Assembly (NCBI GenBank): GCA_018645265.1
Contig: JABGOS010000155.1
Location: forward strand, 1-37,645
Direction: 5' to 3'
DNA length: 37,645 bases
Source: Deltaproteobacteria bacterium
GTDB lineage: Bacteria > UBA10199 > 2-02-FULL-44-16 > JAAZCA01
The notes under the pieces were generated by a model. That model ran no database searches. It was not told the DNA's origin and saw only the letters and a program-made list of their open reading frames with translations. Shown here one piece after another: positions 27,962 to 36,604 of this stretch (positions are counted from its first letter, which is position 1; each line of letters starts with the position of its first letter). A program made the position numbers and the translations under genes.

Positions 27962-29011
27962 CTATATATTTCCATGTAGATGCGGAGCCGCCTCTTCAGC
28001 CTTTTCTTCTGACAGCTCTTCGGTAGGTTTGAAGAGCCCCTTTGAAGTGCACTTGAGAAGAACCGTTCCGGTACAGATTTTTAGAAGATAGTTTGAGAAC
28101 ATCCAAAGTAGGGTTGCTGCGAAGAGCATCTCCTTCGGTGTGATGAGCCCGTCGGAGAATATTGGGCTACTGATGTATGGACTCAGCAGTTCAACCATAG
28201 CCGCATTCGCTGTGCCGAGACCACCAGGTGTTATCGGTAGGGTCCCGATCAAAAAAACCACCGGTACATTTCCTAAGATTCTTACCAACGAAATCTCAAC
28301 GGTGAAGGTCCAGAAGAGGACGTACATAGATAGGATTATCGTAATATGAATCGGCATTCTGAGTAGGGCAGTCTTTAGATAGTCGGAGAGCTTCGCATTT
28401 TCGAATATATGAAACGCCTCCTTCTTCCTCAGTCCCTCTATAATTGGAATGCGAATATGCCTGCCGATCAATTTTTCGGGAAGCCTTCTCCAGAATGCCA
28501 GCCAGATCAATGTGCCTGCATACGCCACGATTGTTATTAGTTGTATCGTATATCCAAGATCAACACCTGCGACGGCATATTTCTGAAATAGGGAACCAAT
28601 AAAAGCCAGGGTTATGATCCACATGAGATCAATGTAGACGATGAAGAGAAAAATTCCGAGAGCCTTGAATATCGGGATGTCATATTTGCGTTTAAGATAA
28701 TATCCGAATGCCGCCTGGCTCGCTGCGTAATTTAAAATCATGATGAGATAGGTGACGCCGCGTCCGGCTAATATATCGCGAAATTTTACGGGATGGGAGA
28801 ATCGCTTGATTACCTTGGTCATACTCCAGGCGTCGATCAGGTAGAGAATAAGGAAGTAGCTGATGGAGAACGCGATGAAAGCCGGAATATTTACCAACCT
28901 GATCGCATCTAGAACCTTGGAGGGTGGATACTGTTGAAACAGGTATACAAAAATCGCTATGGCGATGCCCCATGGGGCTATCTGTTTGATATATCTAAAT
29001 GTTTTCTTCAT
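27962..29011 (-). CDS. lysylphosphatidylglycerol synthase TM region / UPF0104-like membrane protein
   Basis: Multiple TM segments; 'LIGTLPITPGGLGTANAAMVELL' hallmark motif. Confidence 0.85.
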   Translation of the reverse strand: MKKTFRYIKQIAPWGIAIAIFVYLFQQYPPSKVLDAIRLVNIPAFIAFSISYFLILYLIDAWSMTKVIKRFSHPVKFRDILAGRGVTYLIMILNYAASQAAFGYYLKRKYDIPIFKALGIFLFIVYIDLMWIITLAFIGSLFQKYAVAGVDLGYTIQLITIVAYAGTLIWLAFWRRLPEKLIGRHIRIPIIEGLRKKEAFHIFENAKLSDYLKTALLRMPIHITIILSMYVLFWTFTVEISLVRILGNVPVVFLIGTLPITPGGLGTANAAMVELLSPYISSPIFSDGLITPKEMLFAATLLWMFSNYLLKICTGTVLLKCTSKGLFKPTEELSEEKAEEAAPHLHGNI

Positions 29012-29108
29012 AAGAAAGCACGCAACTTTTATTTGAATGATGCGATAAGAAGGTGAAAGTAAGGGGTCAAGTGAGCAGTGTCAACTTACATTTAACGTGA
29101 TCATATTT

Positions 29109-29138
29109 GGCGGAGACGGGGAAAGGGGCTTCTCCGCC
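29109..29138. other. stem-loop GGCGGAGA-N14-TCTCCGCC
   Basis: 8-bp perfect stem in the intergenic region, followed by a terminator. Confidence 0.6.
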
Positions 29139-29172
29139 ACCTCAAGTCCCCCATCTCTTTCCCCAACAATAG

Positions 29173-29202
29173 CCGCGAGGCACTTCGGTGCTTCGCGGTT
29201 TT
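29173..29202 (+). terminator. intrinsic terminator with UUCG tetraloop
   Basis: CCGCGAGGCAC-TTCG-GTGCTTCGCGG-TTTTGT; T-tract on the plus strand only. Confidence 0.85.
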
Positions 29203-29283
29203 GTATTGATAACACTATGTGCAGCTAGATTCGTCTAATATTATCAATAAACAGGGTGAAAACCATCTAATCCCACCGAGTGA

Positions 29284-29310
29284 GCAACTTTTACAAAAAA
29301 ATGCCGATAA
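29284..29310 (+). promoter_or_regulatory. sigma28-like promoter candidate GCAACTTT-N11-GCCGATAA
   Basis: GCCGATAA equals the classical FliA -10 element, with an 11-bp spacer to a partial -35 match. Confidence 0.4.
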
Positions 29311-29353
29311 TAAAAGGTAAGACGAAATAGCTTTAAGGGAATGGGATTTCTCT

Positions 29354-31681
29354 ATGAACAGGACATTTTTTCAAGCGCCAATGCTGGGTCAGGTTGGTCC
29401 GCACATGTTTTCCTGCATGCCATTTGGGGAAATGTATTTTTTTGGAGGAAGTGCTGTTCAATCCGGTCTTATGACTCACGGTCTGTACCCTGTGGTGCAG
29501 AACGTAGGTACAACACCTGTAACTCCTGTTGGAAATGGTGATATCTATCTTGGGGGAAAAACCGCTTCAAAAGTTCATCAAGCAATCCCCGTTGTATTAC
29601 CTGCTCATCTGCGGATGCTTGCCATGCCTGAGGGTTCGAATGACTTGCCCCTGGCATTAGATTTTATTGTGCCGGATGATCCAGAAATATTCTTTCGTAC
29701 GTTTCTGCCAAACGCTAGCGATAAACAGTTTCAAAAAGATCACCTTGATAAAGCTCTAAATGTCGGTCGTTTGTTGGGAAGCGAGACTTTGGTGTATCTT
29801 CTTGGTCTAGGAAAGAAGATGGAGGGGTATGAGCAGCTCAAGGGATTGATAGATACTCGAATTATGAGTGACCTATATCTTTTGGGAAAACGCCTGGAAA
29901 GGATAGAGTCAACTCCATACATGGAGCTGGTTCGTAGGCATATCGGTGAACATGTTGCAGCTGGGACTGCAGACATAAATGTTTTCTTAAATATAGCCGA
30001 TAACCTTCCTCATCTTTTAGCAGATATAAAATTTGTAGAAACCTTTGGTTATGATGCCTGTGCTAACGCTTCAGAGGTTTTCTATAGGGATGTCGGTGCT
30101 TTTACCGATCAAATCTTTAAACTCGATGAACTAGGTCTTTTGAAAGCTATAGGTCTTGATAGAATCATTGAAAGCGGGGCAACGCGTACAGACTTGCTTG
30201 CCAATTTTTCTAAGCTTGCTCAGTATGCTCCAGATATAGCTGCGCTGCCTGACGATAAGAAGGATTTTATTTTGGCTCAGAGGGCTTGTTCGATGAGAAC
30301 AATTGCCTTGATGTCGGATTATGAAATGATTTCACTCTATGGGTTCGAGGGATATGTAGATCTTCTTCCTCTTCTGAGCTCTACAGACGTTAGATCGGCA
30401 CGGACTCTTCTTGAAACGTTAGGAGTTGTAGATGAAGCTGTAGTCGAAAAGTGGATAACGCTGTTTGATGGGCAGAGTTATGGAAATTATAATGATCAAC
30501 TCATGGAGGTAAGATTTATTATAACTGCTAGCGATAATTCTTCGCTCTCCATGATGACAAGCTATATTGATTCGGATAGTGACCCGGCGGTTATCTTAAT
30601 GCGTTTGAAGAATCATCGTCTTCTGGAAGAACTGAGCAGGTATTACGGTGTGTCGCTGGATGATAAACATCTAATCGAATATGCGATAAATCTATCTAAA
30701 GATGAGATGTCAATCGCTCATCGAAATACGTTAGGTGCGTTGAGTATGGAGGATGCATTCAAGGCGGTTATATATCGTTTCCAGCAGCTTGAGTCATGGT
30801 TTGGGACAACGGCCGTGCATAGAATGAAGCGTGTGATGCCAAATTATGAAATACGTGCGCCTCTAGCAGTTTTTAATATAAACGATAGATACAAGCTGCA
30901 TCTAGAGCTTGGTAATTACGAGGCGTATACCGGTTTGCAGTTTGCGATTTATCATCAGTCTGATGATGGCTGGTCGGTTCCTTATTATAAAAAAGGGCAT
31001 CTCGCCGCCGTAGGGTTTGTGGAGACCGAGGATGGTATAGCTATTACAAGGCTTCAGGGTGGTAAGGATCTGGGTTCTAAGCTGGATGAATTCAAGAAAT
31101 ATTCTGGAGGAACTTCGCCGATAGTTTGGCTCGCCTACGCAGTTGGACAGGCCCTGTCAGCGAGAGCGGCCGCTGAAGGTAAAGAATTCAAGCTGTTAAA
31201 TGGCAAGCATGCGCTATATTTATATCCTCATAAGACGGGTAAGAATCCGGAGGGGATCGCTGGTATCCAGGATGCACTGGCATATATTGGAGATAAACCG
31301 AAAAGCGATGATCGATCCGAGGCTGGAGATAAGAAGCTAAGGGAGCATAGGAGAGTTGTTAATTCTATAGGGCTATATAATTCTACTGCAAAGAGGCTAG
31401 GTTTTCGAAAGGGTGTCGGGGATGATGAGTCGGGAATAAACCCCTGGTATGTTTTTGATGTATCCCGGCGTTCAGCATTCGGAGAGAAGTTTATGTTCCA
31501 GTTGGATAGAAGGGGTGATGTCGAAGCATTTCAATCTTCAATAGCTCAATTCATGGCCGCACTGCGTAGTGTGCAGGTTAGTTCGTTGGATGAGTACGAT
31601 CCTGAATGGGTCAACAAACAGGAGATGCGATTCCTCGAGCAAAGTGAAAATCCATTCCCTAATTACTTCGGTATTGACTGA
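29354..31681 (+). CDS. large hypothetical protein, no signal peptide
   Basis: 775-aa uninterrupted frame; no family confidently recognised; C-terminal 'YNSTAKRLGFRKG' is GNAT-like in style. Confidence 0.8.
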   Translation: MNRTFFQAPMLGQVGPHMFSCMPFGEMYFFGGSAVQSGLMTHGLYPVVQNVGTTPVTPVGNGDIYLGGKTASKVHQAIPVVLPAHLRMLAMPEGSNDLPLALDFIVPDDPEIFFRTFLPNASDKQFQKDHLDKALNVGRLLGSETLVYLLGLGKKMEGYEQLKGLIDTRIMSDLYLLGKRLERIESTPYMELVRRHIGEHVAAGTADINVFLNIADNLPHLLADIKFVETFGYDACANASEVFYRDVGAFTDQIFKLDELGLLKAIGLDRIIESGATRTDLLANFSKLAQYAPDIAALPDDKKDFILAQRACSMRTIALMSDYEMISLYGFEGYVDLLPLLSSTDVRSARTLLETLGVVDEAVVEKWITLFDGQSYGNYNDQLMEVRFIITASDNSSLSMMTSYIDSDSDPAVILMRLKNHRLLEELSRYYGVSLDDKHLIEYAINLSKDEMSIAHRNTLGALSMEDAFKAVIYRFQQLESWFGTTAVHRMKRVMPNYEIRAPLAVFNINDRYKLHLELGNYEAYTGLQFAIYHQSDDGWSVPYYKKGHLAAVGFVETEDGIAITRLQGGKDLGSKLDEFKKYSGGTSPIVWLAYAVGQALSARAAAEGKEFKLLNGKHALYLYPHKTGKNPEGIAGIQDALAYIGDKPKSDDRSEAGDKKLREHRRVVNSIGLYNSTAKRLGFRKGVGDDESGINPWYVFDVSRRSAFGEKFMFQLDRRGDVEAFQSSIAQFMAALRSVQVSSLDEYDPEWVNKQEMRFLEQSENPFPNYFGID

Positions 31682-31684
31682 GCG

Positions 31685-32278
31685 TTATGATTTGAAATTC
31701 AGAGCTATCAGGTATCGTTCGGAGGATGTTTTACGTGTAGCCTCCGGAACTATAGTGCTTACCTTTTTGAAGTGAATCTTTAAAATTCTTACGTACTCCT
31801 CGAACTCCTGCCCAGGGAATATTTTTACTACGAAGTTACCACCCTCTTTAAGAAGCTTGCGGCATATCTCTAGAGCTAACATCGCCACTTCATAGGAGCG
31901 ATACGCATCAGCGAATGCAATTCCTGAGATGTTTGGAGACATATCAGAGACGACTACATCTACCCTGCCGCTAGCCATCAGTTGAATCTTCGTGGTGGGA
32001 TGTTCATCTTCGAGGTCACCCTGAATAAACGAGCAATTTTTTGGAGGTTCGATCTTCAGGGGGAGTAGATCGATTCCGATGATCCGCCCCTTGGTGCCAA
32101 CCATCTTGGATAGTTCCTGCATCCAACCTCCGGGGGCACATCCGAGATCAAGAACGATATCCCCCTTTTGTACGAGTTTAAATCTTCTCTGAAGCTCATC
32201 AAGCTTGTATACCGCCCTTGAGGCCTTCTTCTCCCTCTTCGCTTTCTTGTAAAAGTGGTCTTTTCGTTTGTAGGCCAT
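31685..32278 (-). CDS. rlmE: 23S rRNA (uridine2552-2'-O)-methyltransferase
   Basis: VLDLGCAPGGWMQEL, VVVSDMSPNISG, FVVKIFPGQEFEEY; start at MAYKRKDHFYKKAK. Confidence 0.93.
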   Translation of the reverse strand: MAYKRKDHFYKKAKREKKASRAVYKLDELQRRFKLVQKGDIVLDLGCAPGGWMQELSKMVGTKGRIIGIDLLPLKIEPPKNCSFIQGDLEDEHPTTKIQLMASGRVDVVVSDMSPNISGIAFADAYRSYEVAMLALEICRKLLKEGGNFVVKIFPGQEFEEYVRILKIHFKKVSTIVPEATRKTSSERYLIALNFKS

Positions 32279-32472
32279 AGTTAACTCGTTGATTGATGCT
32301 GATGGTATGATTATTTTCACCTTTGATAAAGGCCGATTTTGAGCGGTGCTTAATCATATAATGGTGGTGACTCAAATACCCAAAAATCCCAAATTGGGGT
32401 CCGGAATACCGAATTTCCATGAAAACCCCATATAAATTATCAATAAATACAAGTAGTTAGCATATACCAAAG

Positions 32473-32488
32473 TGGCAAGACTCTTGCA
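32473..32488 (+). promoter_or_regulatory. sigma54 (RpoN) -24/-12 promoter
   Basis: TGGCAAGACTCTTGCA: GG-N10-GC spacing and near-consensus TGGCAxG/TTGCA. Confidence 0.8.
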
Positions 32489-32518
32489 ATATAAGTCGGT
32501 GAGACAAGGAGGTTTGAT

Positions 32519-32953
32519 ATGATTAATGGAGGAATGGGACAAGTTGGACAGACATCATATAAGGACGCGGCTGCCAGGATCGCCAAGGCTGCGAGCAGCG
32601 AGTTCGATGTAACCCCGAACAAGGCGCTCCTATCAAAGGTTTTGGATGCTGCAGTCGGTTCACTAAAGAGATCAGGTAGCGTGGATGCCGAATCAGTCAG
32701 GACGGCGCTGGACGCTGCAAGATCGATTTTTGTTAAAGAGGGATTCAGTCAGGGTGCCTTTGCTACAAAATTTGGATCAAAGGGTGAGATCTCGGGAATC
32801 AAAAGGTTTCAGACTGAAGCATCAGACTTCACGAAGGCGAGGATGGAAAACGGCGAAGCGATAGTTAGAATAGCAAAGCAACTCATGGGAATGACACCTG
32901 ATGAAGCTGGTCCAAGGTTAGCTGGAATAATAAAGAAACATGCTTCCGTATAA
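32519..32953 (+). CDS. hypothetical protein (144 aa), sigma54-driven
   Basis: AAGGAGG RBS, ATG 32519; no family recognised. Confidence 0.75.
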   Translation: MINGGMGQVGQTSYKDAAARIAKAASSEFDVTPNKALLSKVLDAAVGSLKRSGSVDAESVRTALDAARSIFVKEGFSQGAFATKFGSKGEISGIKRFQTEASDFTKARMENGEAIVRIAKQLMGMTPDEAGPRLAGIIKKHASV

Positions 32954-32962
32954 GGGGGATAT

Positions 32963-33277
32963 ATGACACGCAAAAGAAAATGGAAAAAGGAAGATATCAT
33001 AAGACTTTTTGAGATACTGCTTGAGAATAATTCACCGCTGGTGAGCCACCCTAAATTTAGGCAGCTTCTTACACGCGATGAAAATCTCTTCACGAACCAG
33101 GTGACGCGCGAAGCGAACGGAAATATTGCATATCGTACAGTTGATTTTGATGTTGAAGATCTCGGAGATGATGAATTCTGGGATAGGATTGCAAGCACAC
33201 CTTATAATGAGCTTATCGAAGAAAACGCAGCGGTAGCACTTGTAAAGATGGCAGAAAAATTGAACATTTTAACTTAA
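32963..33277 (+). CDS. hypothetical protein (104 aa), downstream in the same transcription unit
   Basis: 9 bp after the previous stop, AAGGGGGAT RBS; terminator follows. Confidence 0.72.
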   Translation: MTRKRKWKKEDIIRLFEILLENNSPLVSHPKFRQLLTRDENLFTNQVTREANGNIAYRTVDFDVEDLGDDEFWDRIASTPYNELIEENAAVALVKMAEKLNILT

Positions 33278-33301
33278 ACAGCCCGTATGGATCTGGGAAT
33301 G

Positions 33302-33335
33302 ATACCCTTGCTCTAGAGAGTGAGGGTATTTTTTT
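33302..33335 (+). terminator. intrinsic terminator
   Basis: ATACCCTTGCTCT-AG-AGAGTGAGGGTATTTTTTT. Confidence 0.9.
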
Positions 33336-33379
33336 AATTGCTGCTTGGTTTTTTGGTTCTACCGTTATAATGACAGTTC

Positions 33380-34093
33380 ATGGTCGGCCTCGGTACAATC
33401 GTAAACGTCATTGCAATTCTGATAGGTTCCACTGTTGGAATTCTGATAGGCCACACCATTCCAAAGAGGGTGCACGATATACTCGTTAAGGGGTTGGGGC
33501 TTTTTACTATAGCTATCGGCGTAAAGATGTTCATTGATACCCGGCAGCTCATCATAATTCTACTTTCAATACTAGCAGGAGCTGCGCTTGGGGAACTCTT
33601 AAGAATTGAAAGGCATCTCGAAAATTTTGGGGAGAGAATAAAATCCATTACGAAGATAAAGGAGAGCAGGTTTATAGATGGATTTATGACGGCTAGTCTC
33701 ATCTACTGCATAGGTCCTATCGCAATTATGGGAAGCCTATACGATGGAATCGACGCGAATCATGAACTGCTTTTCATAAAGTCAATTTTGGATGGCACTG
33801 CATCTATCGGCTTTGCTGCTGGGCTTGGCGTAGGCGTTCTCTTTTCATTCGTTCCGGTTTTATTTTATCAAGGGGCCATTACGATAGCCGCCATGTATAT
33901 GGGACACCTTTTTTCGAGTGCCATGATCGTTGAGATAACCGCCGTCGGTGGTGTATTAATGGTGGGGCTTGGAATAAACCTTCTTGGCTCACTTGGCGAT
34001 AGGGATCGAATTCCGGTGGGAAACTTTCTCCCCGCAATCGCCATAGCCCCATTTTTGACCTGGCTGCTTGAATATTTCAGTATTTCACTATAG
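33380..34093 (+). CDS. DUF554 (YdfK-like) membrane protein
   Basis: GTIVNVIAILIGSTVGILIG, YCIGPIAIMGSLYDGI, DGTASIGFAAGLGVGV. Confidence 0.9.
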   Translation: MVGLGTIVNVIAILIGSTVGILIGHTIPKRVHDILVKGLGLFTIAIGVKMFIDTRQLIIILLSILAGAALGELLRIERHLENFGERIKSITKIKESRFIDGFMTASLIYCIGPIAIMGSLYDGIDANHELLFIKSILDGTASIGFAAGLGVGVLFSFVPVLFYQGAITIAAMYMGHLFSSAMIVEITAVGGVLMVGLGINLLGSLGDRDRIPVGNFLPAIAIAPFLTWLLEYFSISL

Positions 34094-34345
34094 TCCCTCC
34101 AATCTCTATATTTTGCTCTTTCCTGGAAAAAGATAGCAACAAAATGGCCCATTCAACCGATACTTATAGTGAATGGGTAAGAAGATTACATAGAGATTTC
34201 AGGGAACTGGGGAGATTCCTCGGATTCCCATTTTTTGTTTCAGGGATTGATAAGGAGCGGTTGGGGAACCTGACCTTAAATCCCAAAAAAAAGTAAGACG
34301 TTGATATTGTTGGATAATATTATCAACTATCTTTGAAAAAGAAAA

Positions 34346-34372
34346 AGGCGAAACCCTTTGTGGATTTCGCCT
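34346..34372 (-). terminator. intrinsic terminator of tRNA-Phe
   Basis: Minus strand AGGCGAAATCC..GGGTTTCGCCTTTTT. Confidence 0.88.
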
Positions 34373-34373
34373 G

Positions 34374-34446
34374 TGGGCAAGGAGGGAATCGAACCCCCGA
34401 CACGAAGATTTTCAGTCTTCTGCTCTACCGACTGAGCTACCTGCCC
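34374..34446 (-). tRNA. tRNA-Phe (GAA), CCA not encoded
   Basis: Minus strand GGGCAGGTAGCTCAGTCGGTAGAGCAGAAGACTGAAAATCTTCGTGTCGGGGGTTCGATTCCCTCCTTGCCCA; cloverleaf with GAA anticodon. Confidence 0.96.
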
Positions 34447-34782
34447 ATTTAAAAAAGATAAGTTGTTAAAAAACAAGCACTTCCAAAAGCGGAGGGGACG
34501 ATAGTAGATAGATAAGAAGGTGTCAAGCTAGATAGGCGAAAATGAATTTCTTCATATTTTTCAACGCTTGGCTTGGTTATCTTCAAAGGGGCTCAATAAG
34601 GGATGGCATTGAAGGGTGTGGTAAGAAAAAAGATTTTAAAAAACATGGGGTTACCGTTGACGGTATGTGGTCCGATATGTTATATAGGAACACGTTCTCG
34701 ATGGGGGAACCCGGATAAACAGTTGATATTATTGAATTATTGTCCAGCTGTGTCAAGGAAGACCATAGCATAAGGAGGAGTC

Positions 34783-35295
34783 ATGGGAGAGAGGCGTTCT
34801 GCACTGAATAAGGAGTTCAAAGTTGGTGATGTCGCTGTATATCCGGCACATGGTGTCGGAACGATCGATTCGATCGAGGAACGCGAAATTGCCGGCAATA
34901 AGCATAAATTTTACATCATGAAGATTATCGACACCGGCATGACGATAATGGTCCCGACCGGAAATGTTCGAAATGTGGGTCTGCGTGAGGTCATCAATCC
35001 CAGTGAAGTCGATATAGTCTATGATATCCTTCGTGAGCGCGATATCTCGATCAATGAACAGACCTGGAATCGTCGTTATCGTGAGTATATGGACAAGATA
35101 AAGACCGGTTCGATTTATGAAATTGCTGAGGTTCTTCGCGACCTTATGCTTCTTCGCTATGATAAGGAACTCTCCTTCGGCGAGAGAAAGATGCTGGACA
35201 CGGCGCGTACATTGATCGTCAAAGAGCTAGCAATCGCTCAGGAGATGCAGGAGGATGATTTAGCCGAAGAGATCGACGAAATATTTGCCGATTGA
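34783..35295 (+). CDS. CarD/CdnL-type RNA polymerase-binding regulator
   Basis: FKVGDVAVYPAHGVGTIDSIEEREIAG, FYIMKI, IMVPTGNVRNVGLR. Confidence 0.93.
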   Translation: MGERRSALNKEFKVGDVAVYPAHGVGTIDSIEEREIAGNKHKFYIMKIIDTGMTIMVPTGNVRNVGLREVINPSEVDIVYDILRERDISINEQTWNRRYREYMDKIKTGSIYEIAEVLRDLMLLRYDKELSFGERKMLDTARTLIVKELAIAQEMQEDDLAEEIDEIFAD

Positions 35296-35318
35296 CCACG
35301 AAATTGACCATAATTCCT

Positions 35319-35350
35319 AAGGCCTGCTCATTGTGAGCGGGCCTTTTGTT
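35319..35350 (+). terminator. intrinsic terminator
   Basis: AAGGCCTGCTCA-TTG-TGAGCGGGCCTTTTG. Confidence 0.8.
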
Positions 35351-35415
35351 TAGAGATATGACCGTATAATAGATTTCCCTTGCTACCAGTAACATGGTTC
35401 TTTATTGGTGATCCG

Positions 35416-36099
35416 ATGAAAACAGCAGCAATAATAGCGGCAGCTGGCATAGGAAGAAGAATGGGAGCGGGAAGGCCCAAACAGTATTTGGAGCTAGCCG
35501 GTCGTCCCATCATATGTCACACGCTCGACAGATTCGTTGAAGCATGCGTGGATGAACTTGTAATAGTTGTTGAACCTGGCAGGGAGGGTTCGTTTAAGGC
35601 TGAAATACTCGGTGATTTTGGGTTTCCAGATGGATGGCTCATTGTAGCTGGTGGGGATGTTCGTCAAAGATCGGTTTACAATGGACTTTGTGCTACCTCT
35701 GAAGTGGATGTTGTGATGGTACATGATGGTGTTAGGCCATTTATCACGAAGGCTCAAATTGAGCTCTTAGCGAAGACCGCCTTGGACAGAGGTAGTTGTA
35801 TTTTAGCGAGCCCTATAAAGGAGACTGTCAAAAAGGTCGATGCGGGTGGGGCGATTATGGAGACGGTTGATAGGAGCGATCTTTGGGGCGCACAGACGCC
35901 ACAGGCGTTCAGGCGTTCTCTGTTGATGAGTGCTATGGAATCCGCATTCAAAGAGAATTTTATGGGAACTGATGAGGCGAGCATTGTTGAGAGGCTAGGT
36001 GAGAAGGTTTCCGTAGTGGAGGGTGACAGCAGGAATGTTAAGATTACGACGCCATCCGACTTGATAGTCGCTGAGGCGATATTGGAGGAGTGGAGATGA
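35416..36099 (+). CDS. ispD: 2-C-methyl-D-erythritol 4-phosphate cytidylyltransferase
   Basis: [54 protein letters not shown]. Confidence 0.95.
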   Translation: MKTAAIIAAAGIGRRMGAGRPKQYLELAGRPIICHTLDRFVEACVDELVIVVEPGREGSFKAEILGDFGFPDGWLIVAGGDVRQRSVYNGLCATSEVDVVMVHDGVRPFITKAQIELLAKTALDRGSCILASPIKETVKKVDAGGAIMETVDRSDLWGAQTPQAFRRSLLMSAMESAFKENFMGTDEASIVERLGEKVSVVEGDSRNVKITTPSDLIVAEAILEEWR

Positions 36100-36575
36100 C
36101 CATTCGAATCGGCATCGGATATGATATTCACAAGTTGGTGGAAGGAAGAAAACTCGTTCTAGGTGGCATGGAGATACCTTTTGAAAGGGGTCTCAAGGGG
36201 CACTCGGATGGGGATGCTCTCCTTCACGCGATATCTGATGCGATGCTTGGTGCTCTAGCGCTTGGCGATATTGGAAAACATTTTCCGGATACGGATCCAA
36301 AGTATAAAGATGCTGACAGTAAAATGTTGCTCGGCGAAGTTCTTGATAAAATCACCTGCAAAGGTTGGAAGTTAATAAATATAGATGCAAACATCATCGC
36401 TCAGGCACCGAAGATGGCGATGCATATTGAAATGATGCGAAAAACTATATCTGAGATTCTCTCTCTGCCGATTGATTGCATAAGTATTAAGGCAAGAACC
36501 AATGAGGAGTTGGACTCTTTGGGTAAGGGTGAGGCCATCGCGGTGCAGACTGCGGTATTGGTTGAGAAAAGCTGA
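36096..36575 (+). CDS. ispF: 2-C-methyl-D-erythritol 2,4-cyclodiphosphate synthase
   Basis: [64 protein letters not shown]. Confidence 0.96.
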   Translation: MTIRIGIGYDIHKLVEGRKLVLGGMEIPFERGLKGHSDGDALLHAISDAMLGALALGDIGKHFPDTDPKYKDADSKMLLGEVLDKITCKGWKLINIDANIIAQAPKMAMHIEMMRKTISEILSLPIDCISIKARTNEELDSLGKGEAIAVQTAVLVEKS

Positions 36576-36604
36576 TTCTAAACTGTCTTTGAAAGGATGA
36601 TTAA

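Noticed and set aside
29109-29138. tRNA-Ser 3'-end-like sequence (CCCCGTCTCCGCCA on the minus strand)
   Set aside because: Only about 14 nt resemble a tRNA-Ser tail. No cloverleaf, integrase or duplicated att site was seen, so a simple stem-loop explains it.
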